Source: Thermococcus sp. Bubb.Bath
Lineage (GTDB): Archaea > Methanobacteriota_B > Thermococci > Thermococcales > Thermococcaceae
Direction of reading: 5' to 3'
Assembly (NCBI RefSeq): GCF_012027595.1
Contig: NZ_SNUR01000003.1
Span: 224,011 to 288,010 of the forward strand
DNA length: 64,000 nt
The notes below the pieces were generated by a model. It worked only from the letters and a program-made list of their open reading frames with translations. It was not told where the DNA came from and made no database searches. Both the position numbers and the translations under genes were made by a program. This document shows positions 34,712 through 43,900 of this stretch, piece after piece. Within the stretch, counting starts at the first letter, position 1. Every line of letters starts with the position of its first letter.

Positions 34712-34760
34712 TTTATAAATACTGGCCGTTTCCAGCAGGCAATACCAAAAGCCGAAACGG
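34712..34760. promoter_or_regulatory. Extra TATA-like box with inverted repeat
   Basis: A palindromic TTTATAAA at 34712-34719 has no gene start at a suitable distance on either strand. Just after it is an imperfect hairpin: CCGTTTC (34726-34732) pairs with GAAACGG (34754-34760), and GGC (34738-34740) with GCC (34751-34753). A further TTTATAAA is at 34677-34684. This could be a small RNA promoter or a regulator site; there is no stronger evidence. Confidence 0.25.
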
Positions 34761-34796
34761 AGCAATAGGGCAACACTCAAAAGACCACAGCAACAT

Positions 34797-34830
34797 TTAT
34801 AAGAACTTCAATTCTTCTCAAGTTTGAGAA
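34797..34830 (+). promoter_or_regulatory. Stomatin promoter with palindromic operator-like site
   Basis: The TATA box is TTTATAAG at 34797-34804, predicting a start near 34827. Across that start lies a perfect palindrome, TTCTCAA-GT-TTGAGAA (34815-34830). Archaeal repressors often block transcription by binding at such a place, between TATA and the start site. The regulator is not known. Confidence 0.5.
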
Positions 34831-34849
34831 CTAATTGGGGGTAGTGGTA

Positions 34850-35818
34850 ATGGGAGGTTTCGCCGCCTTCGTTATACTCGTGCTTGGACTGTTTCTGCTG
34901 CTGCTCCTGCTTCTGGGAGTGAAGGTTATACGACCCTACCAGAAGGGGCTGGTTGAGAGGCTCGGAAAGTTCAACAGGATACTCGACCCGGGTGTCCACT
35001 TCATAATCCCGTTCATGGAGCGCGTTAAGAAAATCGACATGCGCGAACACGTCGTTGATGTGCCGCCCCAGGAGGTCATCTGTAAGGACAACGTCGTAGT
35101 AACCGTCGACGCGGTCGTCTACTATCAGATAATGGACCCCGTGAAAGCGGCCTACAACGTCAGCAACTTCCTGATGGCAATCATCAAGCTCGCACAGACG
35201 AACCTCCGTGCCATAATCGGTGAGATGGAGCTCGACGAGACCCTCTCTGGCAGGGACATAATCAACGCCCGCTTGAGGGAGGAGCTCGACAAGATAACCG
35301 ACCGCTGGGGCGTCAAGATAACCCGCGTCGAGATACAGAGGATAGACCCGCCGAAGGACATCCAGGAGGCGATGGCCAAGCAGATGACTGCTGAGAGGGA
35401 GAAGAGGGCAATGATACTCATCGCCGAGGGTAAGAAGGAGAGTGCCATAAGAGAGGCTGAAGGACAGAAGCAGTCGGCGATCCTGAAGGCAGAGGGTGAG
35501 AAGCAGAGACAGATACTCATCGCCGAAGGTCAGGCGCAGGCCATCAGAAAGGTTCTTGAGGCGCTCCAGATGGCCGACGAGAAGTATCTGGCGCTCCAGT
35601 ACATCGAGAAGCTACCGGACCTCGCCAAGTACGGCAACCTCATAGTGCCCTACGACACAGAGGCCCTCATAGGGCTCCTCAGGGTCCTCCAGAAGGTTAA
35701 GGACAGCCCCCTGCCGAAGCCACCCGAGAGCGAGAAGAAGGAGCCAGAGAATAACAACCTCGACAATCTGGAAGTGAGCCCGGAAGATCTTGAGAAACTC
35801 AAGGACATGAAGGAGTGA
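34850..35818 (+). CDS. Stomatin/prohibitin homolog (SPFH domain)
   Basis: Start at ATG 34850, preceded by GGGGGTAGTGGTA; a TTG in frame at 34835 lies before that RBS (322 aa). One N-terminal membrane span ([20 protein letters not shown]) is followed by the SPFH domain (about residues 25-190; [39 protein letters not shown]). Repeated [18 protein letters not shown] heptads then form the coiled coil. The protein forms large membrane microdomain complexes. The partner NfeD gene starts 5 bp later, as in Pyrococcus, where an NfeD-type protease cuts stomatin. It closes the ordinary region before the kinase cluster. Confidence 0.95.
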   Translation: MGGFAAFVILVLGLFLLLLLLLGVKVIRPYQKGLVERLGKFNRILDPGVHFIIPFMERVKKIDMREHVVDVPPQEVICKDNVVVTVDAVVYYQIMDPVKAAYNVSNFLMAIIKLAQTNLRAIIGEMELDETLSGRDIINARLREELDKITDRWGVKITRVEIQRIDPPKDIQEAMAKQMTAEREKRAMILIAEGKKESAIREAEGQKQSAILKAEGEKQRQILIAEGQAQAIRKVLEALQMADEKYLALQYIEKLPDLAKYGNLIVPYDTEALIGLLRVLQKVKDSPLPKPPESEKKEPENNNLDNLEVSPEDLEKLKDMKE

Positions 35819-35823
35819 GGGCC

Positions 35824-36246
35824 ATGAGCGCTCTCTTCCCCGCTTCCCTTTTGATCCTTGGGCTCCTGATAATACTGCTCGACATGATGGTCACGGCCTT
35901 CACGACCCCGATAGGCGTTACCTTCGCAGTCCTCGGTATTCTACTCGGCTTCGGTTGGGGCTTCACCGAGAGCTTCGTGGTGGCGCTTATATTTGGCGTT
36001 CTTGCCTACATCCTCGTCGGTAGGTACATCAGAAAGGACGTGGAGGACCTCGGCGAGAAGGAGAAGAAGTACACCTTCGACCCGGTCGGAAAGAGGGGCA
36101 GGGTCGTAAAGGTCGCCGAAGACCACTACCTCGTCGAGCTTGAGGGGGACAAGTGGATAGCCCTGAGCGACGAGAAGCTGGAAGTCGGGGACACCGTTGA
36201 GGTTGTTAAAGTGGACGGTGTGAAGTTGATAGTGAGAAAGGCATGA
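35824..36246 (+). CDS. NfeD-like stomatin partner (short form)
   Basis: Start at ATG 35824 after GAGTGAGGGCC (140 aa). Two to three N-terminal membrane spans (residues about 5-70) are followed by an OB-fold domain ([20 protein letters not shown] ... [18 protein letters not shown]). The N-terminal serine protease domain found in long NfeD proteins is absent, so this is the short type. The stomatin-NfeD pair is widely conserved, and the OB domain is thought to bind the stomatin oligomer. Confidence 0.93.
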   Translation: MSALFPASLLILGLLIILLDMMVTAFTTPIGVTFAVLGILLGFGWGFTESFVVALIFGVLAYILVGRYIRKDVEDLGEKEKKYTFDPVGKRGRVVKVAEDHYLVELEGDKWIALSDEKLEVGDTVEVVKVDGVKLIVRKA

Positions 36247-36508
36247 ACACGTGATTAACACTCCCCAGAATGGGCTCTATTTATCCTTTTATGGCATCTC
36301 ACGCCAGATATAACGTGGTATTTTACCTTCTTTACACCCGGTTCTAAATTCGGACATCCAAAAGCGAAAAACGTTTATTCTATGCATCCATAATATCACG
36401 GGTGAGCCCTCCTGTCTATCCACGGAAGGAAAAGGACCTTTCCGAAAGAACAAATCCCGACAACATTCCATAATCGCCATATATGTTAGTCTCCAAAATG
36501 GAGAAAAC
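36247..36508. other. Intergenic gap before the kinase cluster
   Basis: No gene is supported in these ~260 bp. The first part is pyrimidine-rich (CTATTTATCCTTTTATGG, 36271-36290), a likely terminator for the stomatin operon. A TTTATTC stretch at about 36375 could be a second promoter. A short reverse frame at 36289-36480 lacks an RBS and is probably not a gene. Confidence 0.4.
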
Positions 36509-36516
36509 TTTATATA
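36509..36516 (+). promoter_or_regulatory. TATA box at the head of the kinase/ESCRT-like cluster
   Basis: CTTTATATAG places transcription start near 36538, about 10 nt before the first gene (ATG 36549), keeping the GTGGTGCCT RBS. No other clear promoter was seen in the long gene run behind it except small gaps at 40871-40943, 46460-46505 and 60400-60462, so one long transcript with internal promoters is likely. Confidence 0.55.
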
Positions 36517-36548
36517 GGATGAAAACGCAAAAACAAGTAGTGGTGCCT

Positions 36549-37064
36549 ATGGAGTACGTGGTGTTCGTTGGATATGAGAACGATGCTGAACGGAAGAGGG
36601 TCGATTACCTCCTGAGCAAATGGGCGGAGAAGGCCACGGTAAGGAAGCCAGGAGGTTTAGTCTTCTTCATAAAAACAGAGAAGGCCGAGGAATTCCTCGA
36701 GGAGCTCCTCTCAAAGCTGGAAGGCGACCCCAGGGAAAAGGTAGAAGTGTACAGAGTGGAGGAGGAGGTCCTGGTAACGAAGACGAAGAAAAAGACCCTC
36801 CACTACACAATAGACGAGGAAAAAAAGGTCGTAGAGCGCTTCATCGGGTACCTGCTCTCAAAGCTGAACGCGAGCTATGCCTACTCCGATGCGATGGCGA
36901 AGGTATACAGTGCGTACACCCGAAAGGGGAGGGCCACGCTGAAGGTTCTTCTGAGGGGTGACGGAAAAACGGAGGTCACGATAGAGATAGAGGGTTACGG
37001 TGATGTCGTTGATTTTCTGGCCGATAAGATAGAGGAGGAACTCAAAATCTTTGCGGGTGATTGA
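36549..37064 (+). CDS. Unknown protein, first gene of the kinase cluster, 171 aa
   Basis: Start at ATG 36549 behind GTGGTGCCT, matching the TATA at 36509. The soluble protein looks like two alpha/beta halves: residues 1-75 (MEYVVFVGYENDAERKRVDY, FFIKTEKAEEFLEELLSKLE) and 75-171 (KKTLHYTIDEEKKVVERFIG, TLKVLLRGDGKTEVTIEIEG). I recognise no family. The next gene starts 1 bp after its stop. Being first in a kinase/ESCRT-like operon, it may be a regulator or adaptor; this is only a guess. Confidence 0.75.
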   Translation: MEYVVFVGYENDAERKRVDYLLSKWAEKATVRKPGGLVFFIKTEKAEEFLEELLSKLEGDPREKVEVYRVEEEVLVTKTKKKTLHYTIDEEKKVVERFIGYLLSKLNASYAYSDAMAKVYSAYTRKGRATLKVLLRGDGKTEVTIEIEGYGDVVDFLADKIEEELKIFAGD

Positions 37065-37065
37065 A

Positions 37066-38802
37066 ATGGGGATATTCGAAGAGGGGAGGACGGACTGCGT
37101 TAAAACCCTGCTGAAGCCGGCCGAGAGAACCCTGAAGCAGGGGCTCGACATCCTGGGGGAGGACTTCGATAGAAGGGCAGACCTGTGGAGAAAGATCAAG
37201 GACAACTACGACCGCTACCTTGATGGAGAGTGCGGAGAGTTCCTCAGCGACCTCGACAGGCACTTTCAGTCCAAGTTTGAGGGAGCGCTGGCAATACTCG
37301 CCTGGAGCTTCTGGAAGAACGGGGAGGGATTCGAGCCAGCCCGGAGAAGGTACAGTGAAAAGGAGCTTCAGGCCATTGAACGGGTTCTGAGCTACAACGT
37401 CTTCGAGATACTGAGCCACGACGAAGTCATGGCGAGGATAATGCGCAAGGACGCTGACATACTCAACATGCTCCGCGACTACTACCTCAACGTTCAGCGG
37501 TGGATGGACGAGTTTCTGAACGACCCATCGGTAAAGCTCTCGCTGAGGAACTTCCTGAAGGAGAAGTGGAGCTCATACAGAGGCAAAGTTGACGAGGCCA
37601 TCAGCGATGCAACGAGAAGGTTCACGTGGTTCACGAACTTCCTTCTGGGAGTTTCCGAAGAGGAGAAGGCCCTCGAAGAGTTCTACCAGAAGCAGATGTC
37701 AAAGATTAGGGAGCGCTACGAATCCCTTATGAGGGAAATGGAGGCGGCAAAAGAGGAGGAGATATCCCGCATTCTAAAGGAGAAGGAAGAACTTGAGCGC
37801 CAGATGAGGGAGCTTGAGGACAAGATAGAAAACGACGAGGAGAAGGCCCGCCTGAGGGAAGAGCTCGAAAGAATGCGCTCGGCACTCGATGAAAAGCTCG
37901 CCGAGATACAGCGGAAGGAGGAGGAGCTGAAAAAGAAAGAGGCGGAAATAACCAGCAAGGAGAAGGAAGTTCAGGAGAAGATCAGGGAGATACTGAAGGC
38001 CCAGGGCAAGATCGAGAAAGGTTCGCGCTTCGTCAGGCGGGATGAGGCAAGGATAATGGAGATGAACTTCACCGGCAGGCTGAGGGAAAAGCTCGCCTCG
38101 GAGGTCAAGATAAACGGCAAGACCTTCAAGCCGGGAACCGTTGAAGAGAGGGCCACCTACGATACCTCGGTCTTCTCTGACAAGCTGGAGGAGCGCGACC
38201 TCAAGAACGTCCCAGAGAACACGGAGCTGAGCGTCGAGTTCACTGAGAAGAAACTCCTGGGGAAGAAGGGGAAGGTTCTCGTTAAAGCACTCTTCTATTC
38301 CAGGCCCAAGAAGTACGCGGAGCTCGGCTTCGATGTTGACCCGCTCGAACTGGCCGATATAAACGCCCTCCTCATAGACGCCAAGAAGAGCGACGCCGAC
38401 AGGGTGATACTCCTCGTCGCCTCCCCAACTGGCTTTGAATCGAGGGTGAGGGATTACGTCAACTCCCAGGACTTCAGGAGAAACTTTGTCTCTGGAAAAG
38501 TCTCCTTAGCCCTCCTCGACCTTGAGAGCGGCGAGCTGACGATAAACCCCCACGATGAGTACGCGAAGGCATTTGAGCCCTACCTCCGGCTTGAGAGAGA
38601 TGAAGAACTCATGGCAAAGCTGAAGGAGCTCATCGAGGATGGAATCTTAGTGAGGGGCTACGTTGTCCTTGATGATATGCTCAAGCACGGAAACGAGGAG
38701 GACGTGAAGAGGGCCTTCCACGAGCTCTCGAAGGAGAAGGGCTACATCACCAAGTTCATCGAGGGTGTCGGCTTCGTAATAGCGAGAGAGGGTTTCATCT
38801 GA
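37066..38802 (+). CDS. Coiled-coil protein of unknown function, 578 aa
   Basis: Start at ATG 37066 after GGGTGATTGAA. Three parts are visible: an N-terminal helical domain (1-190, many Trp/Phe), a continuous charged coiled coil (about 200-320, e.g. EKEELERQMRELEDKIENDE), and a C-terminal alpha/beta domain (about 325-578). The last part contains FVRRDEARIMEMNFTGRLRE, KVLVKALFYSRPKKYAEL and DRVILLVASPTGFESRVRDY, ending in a winged-helix-like segment. The C-terminal part may have a nuclease-like or nucleotide-binding fold; I see no clear catalytic motif. There is no signal peptide or membrane segment. It is co-transcribed with the 171-aa gene. Confidence 0.8.
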   Translation: MGIFEEGRTDCVKTLLKPAERTLKQGLDILGEDFDRRADLWRKIKDNYDRYLDGECGEFLSDLDRHFQSKFEGALAILAWSFWKNGEGFEPARRRYSEKELQAIERVLSYNVFEILSHDEVMARIMRKDADILNMLRDYYLNVQRWMDEFLNDPSVKLSLRNFLKEKWSSYRGKVDEAISDATRRFTWFTNFLLGVSEEEKALEEFYQKQMSKIRERYESLMREMEAAKEEEISRILKEKEELERQMRELEDKIENDEEKARLREELERMRSALDEKLAEIQRKEEELKKKEAEITSKEKEVQEKIREILKAQGKIEKGSRFVRRDEARIMEMNFTGRLREKLASEVKINGKTFKPGTVEERATYDTSVFSDKLEERDLKNVPENTELSVEFTEKKLLGKKGKVLVKALFYSRPKKYAELGFDVDPLELADINALLIDAKKSDADRVILLVASPTGFESRVRDYVNSQDFRRNFVSGKVSLALLDLESGELTINPHDEYAKAFEPYLRLERDEELMAKLKELIEDGILVRGYVVLDDMLKHGNEEDVKRAFHELSKEKGYITKFIEGVGFVIAREGFI

Positions 38803-38811
38803 GGTGGGAGC

Positions 38812-39237
38812 GTGGAGATAGACAGGGACTTGATCGAGCGGAAGCTTGGGGATATAAAGGGTGCCCTGATCGAGCTCAGGAGAATAACCGGGAAGGGGAA
38901 GGAGGAGTTCCTCTCGAATGTCTACCTCCGCTACGCGGCCAAGTACCTCCTGATAACGGCTATAGAGGCTGCGTTTTCAGTCTGCAACCACATAGCCGTC
39001 AGGAGGGGCAGGGTCCCGGGGAGCTACTCGGAGTGCTTTACCGAGCTCTCCAGGCTCGGCATCATAAGCCGAGAACTCGCTGAAAAACTCTCCAGGATGG
39101 CGAAGTTCAGGAACCTGCTCGTCCATCAGTACTGGAGGATAGACGACGAGAGGGTGTTTGAGATACTTGAAAAAGACACCAGCGACTTTGAGGAGTTTAT
39201 CAGAGAGGTGATGGCCTACGTCGAAGGCAGAGATTAA
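38812..39237 (+). CDS. hepT: HEPN-domain toxin (HepT/DUF86)
   Basis: Start at GTG 38812 after GAGGTGGGAGC (141 aa). The all-helical HEPN protein has the R-x4-H ribonuclease motif in KFRNLLVHQYWRID (about residues 107-120), the active site of HepT-type toxins. The helix ATEAIEAAFSVCNHIAVRRG-like segment (residues 45-65) is also typical. The paired nucleotidyltransferase gene follows after 16 bp. In HepT/MntA systems the MNT partner adds AMPs to a Tyr near the HEPN motif; here a Tyr follows two residues after the His (HQY), consistent with this. Confidence 0.9.
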   Translation: MEIDRDLIERKLGDIKGALIELRRITGKGKEEFLSNVYLRYAAKYLLITAIEAAFSVCNHIAVRRGRVPGSYSECFTELSRLGIISRELAEKLSRMAKFRNLLVHQYWRIDDERVFEILEKDTSDFEEFIREVMAYVEGRD

Positions 39238-39253
39238 GGAGAGACTCAGGAGG

Positions 39254-39601
39254 GTGCTTGAGAGGCACCCGGAGGTCGTCTTCGCCTACCTCCACGGAAG
39301 CTTCCTCGTAACTGACCACTTCAGGGACGTGGATGTGGCAGTCTACGTGAACGGGGTGGAGAACTACACGGAGTACGAGCTCTCGCTGGCGGTCGAGCTT
39401 GAGAGGGAAACCGGGGCCGAGGTCGACGTCAGGGTTCTCAACGACGCCCCCCCAGCATTCAGATACCGGGCCGTCAAGGGGGAACCCCTAATTGACCGCG
39501 ACCCTGAGAGAAGGTTCAGGTTCATCGAGGAGACCGTTTGGGAGTACCTCGACTACGAACCCCTCGAAAGGAGGATGAGGAGAGAACTCCTGGCCGGATG
39601 A
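39254..39601 (+). CDS. mntA: Minimal nucleotidyltransferase antitoxin (MntA)
   Basis: The 115-aa protein has the MNT motif GSFLVTDHFRDVDVAVYV (GS...DxD), giving the metal-binding aspartates, plus a third acidic residue in EVDVRVLND. It is expected to AMPylate HepT and block its RNase. The GTG at 39254 is immediately after AGGAG, which is too close for a normal RBS. The frame continues upstream to a TGA near 39209, adding KAEIKERLRR, so translation may begin at a nonstandard codon or be coupled to hepT. The pair is embedded in the kinase cluster. Confidence 0.87.
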   Translation: MLERHPEVVFAYLHGSFLVTDHFRDVDVAVYVNGVENYTEYELSLAVELERETGAEVDVRVLNDAPPAFRYRAVKGEPLIDRDPERRFRFIEETVWEYLDYEPLERRMRRELLAG

Positions 39602-39647
39602 AGCTTTCATTGTTTGATCCTAACTCTAACCTCTGGAGGTGTCTGAA

Positions 39648-40256
39648 ATGGGACTGATGGACAAGGTCGGCGGAATGTTTGGAAAGAAGAACACACTGGA
39701 GAAGCTCTCCCTGAGGGAGCTCCAGGCGGAGCAGATAAGGCTGAAGAACAGGCTGGACAGGCTGAAGAAGGACCTGAACCAGATAGAGAAGAAGAAAAAG
39801 CAGCTCTTCCAGGAGGGGATCGGGGCGGACAAGCTCAAGAAGAAGATGCTGGCGCAGGAGATCAAGAGCCTCGACCTAGAGCAGAAGCTCAAGCTCAAGG
39901 ACTTCACCATGGCCCAGAAGCAGTACACCCTCGTCACCAACATGATAATCATCAAGAAGTACGAGAAGGAGCTTAGGAAGACCGGTCTCTGGGAGAAGCT
40001 CAGCAGCGTCGAGCCTGAGCAGCTTGAGCAGGCGCTGATAAAGGTAAATCTCGATGGAAAAGAGTTCGACGAGATGGTCGAGGGCCTCAACAAGGTCTTC
40101 GAGATGGAGGTCGCGGAGTTCGAGGAGACCGAGGACGAGACCGAGAAGGAGCTCATGCAGGCCTGGGGGCAGGTGGAAGCTGGAGAAGCCGACGTCGAAG
40201 AAGTGGCCGAAAAGGTCGTCTCCATTGACAAGAAGCTGGAGGACGAGGAGCTATGA
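39648..40256 (+). CDS. ESCRT-III/Snf7-like coiled-coil protein A
   Basis: Start at ATG 39648 after GGAGGTGTCTGAA (202 aa). An N-terminal amphipathic segment (MGLMDKVGGMFGKK) is followed by a strongly basic helical hairpin (residues 17-115: QIRLKNRLDRLKKDLNQIEK, then GADKLKKKMLAQEIKSLDLE). Shorter helices and a very acidic tail follow (EETEDETEKE ... SIDKKLEDEEL). This basic-hairpin/acidic-tail order is how Snf7/CHMP proteins are built, with the tail holding the core closed until released by Vps4. The call rests on this pattern and on the Vps4-like genes in the operon. PspA-like is the main alternative. Its end overlaps the next Snf7-like gene by ATGA. Confidence 0.75.
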   Translation: MGLMDKVGGMFGKKNTLEKLSLRELQAEQIRLKNRLDRLKKDLNQIEKKKKQLFQEGIGADKLKKKMLAQEIKSLDLEQKLKLKDFTMAQKQYTLVTNMIIIKKYEKELRKTGLWEKLSSVEPEQLEQALIKVNLDGKEFDEMVEGLNKVFEMEVAEFEETEDETEKELMQAWGQVEAGEADVEEVAEKVVSIDKKLEDEEL

Positions 40257-40870
40257 GCCTCTTCTCCAAATTTTTCGGGAAGAAGAATCCTCTCGACATA
40301 CCCCTGCCGAAGCTCAACGAGAACAGGATAAAGCTCGAGTACCAAATCCAGAAGATTGAGAACGAGATAGCCAGCATAGACGCGGAAGTGGCGGCCCTCT
40401 TCGAGAAGGCAAAGAAAGCCAGAAGCAAGAGCGAGGAGCTAACCATAGCCACCAAGATAAAGACCCTCAACCAGAGGAAGAAGAACCTCCAAAAAACGCA
40501 CGCCCAGCTCAACAAACAGCTCATGCTCATCAGCAACCTCACGATAATCAAGGAGAACGAGGCCATTCTGAAGGGGACGCCCACCTGGGAGCTTCTCCGG
40601 AACATGTCTCCAGAAGAGCTTGAGAGGAACCTCTCCGAGATGCAGCTCGACGCCCAGACCTTCAACGAGAACCTGAACCAGATGCTCGGCATAACAGACC
40701 AGACGATTGGAGCGGGCGTAGAGTTCGAGGAGGATGAGGAGTTGGCGGAGATAATGCAGGCCATCCACGCGGTTAAAGAGGGCGAGCTTGAGCCCGATGA
40801 AGCGGCCGGGAAGGTTACCGGCGAGGAGCGGGAGAAGAAGGAAGAGAAGGAGTTAGTGGAGGAGCTTTGA
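40253..40870 (+). CDS. ESCRT-III/Snf7-like coiled-coil protein B
   Basis: The 205-aa protein has the same design as its neighbour: an N-terminal hydrophobic-basic start (MSLFSKFFGKKNPLDIPLPK), a basic helical hairpin (about 20-115; EYQIQKIENEIASIDAEVAA, ATKIKTLNQRKKNLQKTHAQ), and an acidic tail (EFEEDEELAEIMQ ... KELVEEL). The segment ELERNLSEMQLDAQTFNENL lines up with the corresponding part of protein A (LEQALIKVNLDGKEFDEMVE), so the two are paralogs. It is translationally coupled by ATGA to protein A. The two may copolymerise, as ESCRT-III proteins do. Confidence 0.75.
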   Translation: MSLFSKFFGKKNPLDIPLPKLNENRIKLEYQIQKIENEIASIDAEVAALFEKAKKARSKSEELTIATKIKTLNQRKKNLQKTHAQLNKQLMLISNLTIIKENEAILKGTPTWELLRNMSPEELERNLSEMQLDAQTFNENLNQMLGITDQTIGAGVEFEEDEELAEIMQAIHAVKEGELEPDEAAGKVTGEEREKKEEKELVEEL

Positions 40871-40943
40871 TTTTTTCTGTTTTCTGGTTAAATCAGCCCC
40901 CTGAGAATCAGGTTAGTTGGCATGATGATTGGGGGTAAGGGGG

Positions 40944-43900
40944 ATGAAGAAGGCTGTGGCGCTGATATTTGTTGCATTGGTAATAACTGAGATAATCGGA
41001 GTAATGCCAGGACAGGTAAGAGCAAATTCCCAAACTCCAACGCTTTGTAACTCCCTGATGTGCATACAGTTTGAGAATCCTCCTTCCGATAGTGGGGAGC
41101 TTACAGGAAAACTCACGAACTTTCAAGTTGACATGGACAAAGATGGGAATCCCAAAGACGATCCAAATCTGTTTTTTGGTGACCTAAGAGGATGGCAAGC
41201 AATGAGACTGTTTTACAGCAACTGTTGGGCCCCAATAAGCGGCAATTACGAGACGTATTCTAACAAGATAATCTTTACAAGAACTAATAATGATGCAGGG
41301 GTTAAAGAGAGAATCGAATACAACCTTGACAACACAAGGACAGTTTTCTATGTTGAACCTACAGTTACTATACTAAAGGCCCGGAAAGATGATATAAAAT
41401 ATGGATTAAGCCTCATCTCGGATATTTATGTCACCAGTGATCCGGGAGAGACAGTTTACGTGAAAGGATTCGGGGTTGACGAGAAGTATGTAGACTCAAG
41501 TGACCCGGAAACAGTATATAATTGGGCAAAGCAATATGAATTCAATGTAACTATTAAAGAGGGGAAATTCACAACGGGATATGTTACTTCGATAACAATA
41601 CCAAATGCTCATCTTGTTTACATGAAAGTTGAAAGGCCTGATACCGGGACTTATTACCTTGCCATTGTCTCTAAAGAGCCTGAATATGCAACAATAACAA
41701 CGGCATCTGCCTGGGCTCATGATAAAGGAATACAATTCTATTTGGGAACTCCAAACGAGCAGTTAAACGTGAGGGAAACTCTGAGTGGGGAATTTGCTGT
41801 TGTTTATGCCAAAACAAAGGAGGAGCTGTTCAATATTGCAAATTCAATAACATTCGCAAGTCAGCCATCCTCCAATACGAGTCTTTCACAATCCGTCCAA
41901 TACCTCTCTCCCGAAGACCTCTCCCAGTGGAAGTACTACCGCGAGGTAACCATCAAAGAACAGTCCGGCCAAACCCTTCAGAACTTTCAAGTTCTCATCG
42001 AGCTGAACTCGGACAACTTTGACTTCTCAAAGGCCTTACCCGACGGAAGCGACGTTAGAATAGTTGACGAGAACGGAAACTTCCTCCCATACTGGATTGA
42101 GGAGTGGAATGTGAGCGCTAAAAAGGCGAGAATATGGACGATACTCCCGGAGATTCCTGCAAACGGTGAGGTTAAGCTTAAGCTCTACTACGGGAACCCG
42201 AACGCGATGAGCAGAAGCGACGGGGATAAGGTGTTCGAGTTCTTTGACGACTTCATTGATAACAGAAATGGATGGAAGGCTTGTCCTGAAGCAGTATTCA
42301 AGTTGGAAAACATTGATGGGAGAAGTGTTGGCAATTTCTATGGAACCCAAGACAATACTGGTTGTTCGTTCGTTGTAGAAACATCAAAGGAGTTGAGTCT
42401 GCCTCTAACGGTAATGGCCCGGTTAAAAGCCTACAAACTCACATACGACGGTTACGATGATTATTATCCAAACGCTGGCTTTGATATCCTCTTCAACAAC
42501 TATTTCGATGCAGAAACCGACTGTTTAGAAAATGAGAGAGCGGACTCAAAGTGGTATTTAGTCGCTCCTATATCCGACGACGGAACTGTATTTAGAATAT
42601 GGGTCAAAAACCCAGCGGTATACGATTATCTTGGCAAGTATTATAACAAGATTTATGAAACCGACTTCAAGCATCCAGATACTTGGGTTACTTGGGAGAT
42701 AAAGCGGGACAAAAATCACATTCAATTCTTTTTAAATGACAAAAAACTTGTAGATTTCACAGACACTTCGGATTATGCACTAACAGAGAACAACAGAGGG
42801 TATTTAGCGTGGAGAGAGGGTTATGTTTACTTAGATTGGGTGGCCGTCCGCAAATACGCCCCCAAGGATCCCATAGCAATACTCGGGAGCAAGCACCTAA
42901 CCTCCGGAAGCCCCCAGAATTCGGGCTTTGTTCCAAAACCCACTTATTCAAACACCATCCTCTACTTCCTCCTTGGTTTAGTCATCCTCGGAGCTCTCGT
43001 CGGCGGGGTCGCCTACAGCAGAAAGTCCGGAACCAGAAAGGAGACCCTTAAGGCCGAGTTCGACGCAATGATAAAGGCCGGAGACAGCATAGCGGAGAAA
43101 GACCAGTTCGGCGCGCTCGAGTACTATTCCAAGGCCCTCAGCTTAGCGAAGAAGATCGGTAAACCTGAACTGATAAAGCTCGCGCAGGAGCGCTTTGCCC
43201 CGCTCAGGGGGACCGTTCTGGCCGAGGTCGGGAGTCTTCTGAGGAGAGGCGACGAGGCACTCTCGAAGAGCGACTACGACAGGGCGATAGCATACTACAG
43301 ACAGGCTCTCGACCTCGCGAAGAAGCTCAGCGACAGGGATGAGGTGAAGAAGGTAGAGGGGAAGATAGAGAGCGTCGGGAAGATAAGGAAGATACGGGAG
43401 CTCCTCTCAGAGGGAGACGTCCTGATGGAGGGGGAGAAGTACTCCGAGGCCGCTTCCAAGTACGAGGAGGCTCTGAAGATAGCGAAGGAGGTGGGGGACA
43501 AGTCCCTGGCGGAGATGGCAAGGGAGAGGCTCTCGAAGGCCAACGAGAATCTCAGCGAGATAAGCTCAAAGGTTTCAGCCCTCGTGAGCAGAGCCACCCA
43601 GGCGATGGCCGAGGGGCACTACGGTGAGGCCGTTGAGAGCCTGAGTGAGGCCCTCGCTTTGGCTGAAAGAACCGGCGGAACGGTGAGCGTCGAGGAGATA
43701 CGGAACAAGCTGGAGGATGCCAAGACGAGGGGCGAAATAGCTCGGCTCGTTGGCGACGCGAGGAAGGAGAAGGATCACGGAAAGGCCATCGAGCTCTATT
43801 CGCAAGCCCTGGAACTGGCAGAAAAGCTCGGCGACTCTTCGCTGATGGCATCGCTGAAAGCTGAGATCGAAGAGAGGAGAAAGCAGTGGCGCCTCGAAGT

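Noticed and set aside
36289..36480. Minus-strand 63-codon frame in the gap before the kinase cluster
   Set aside because: No RBS, no promoter at a fitting distance and no recognisable sequence.
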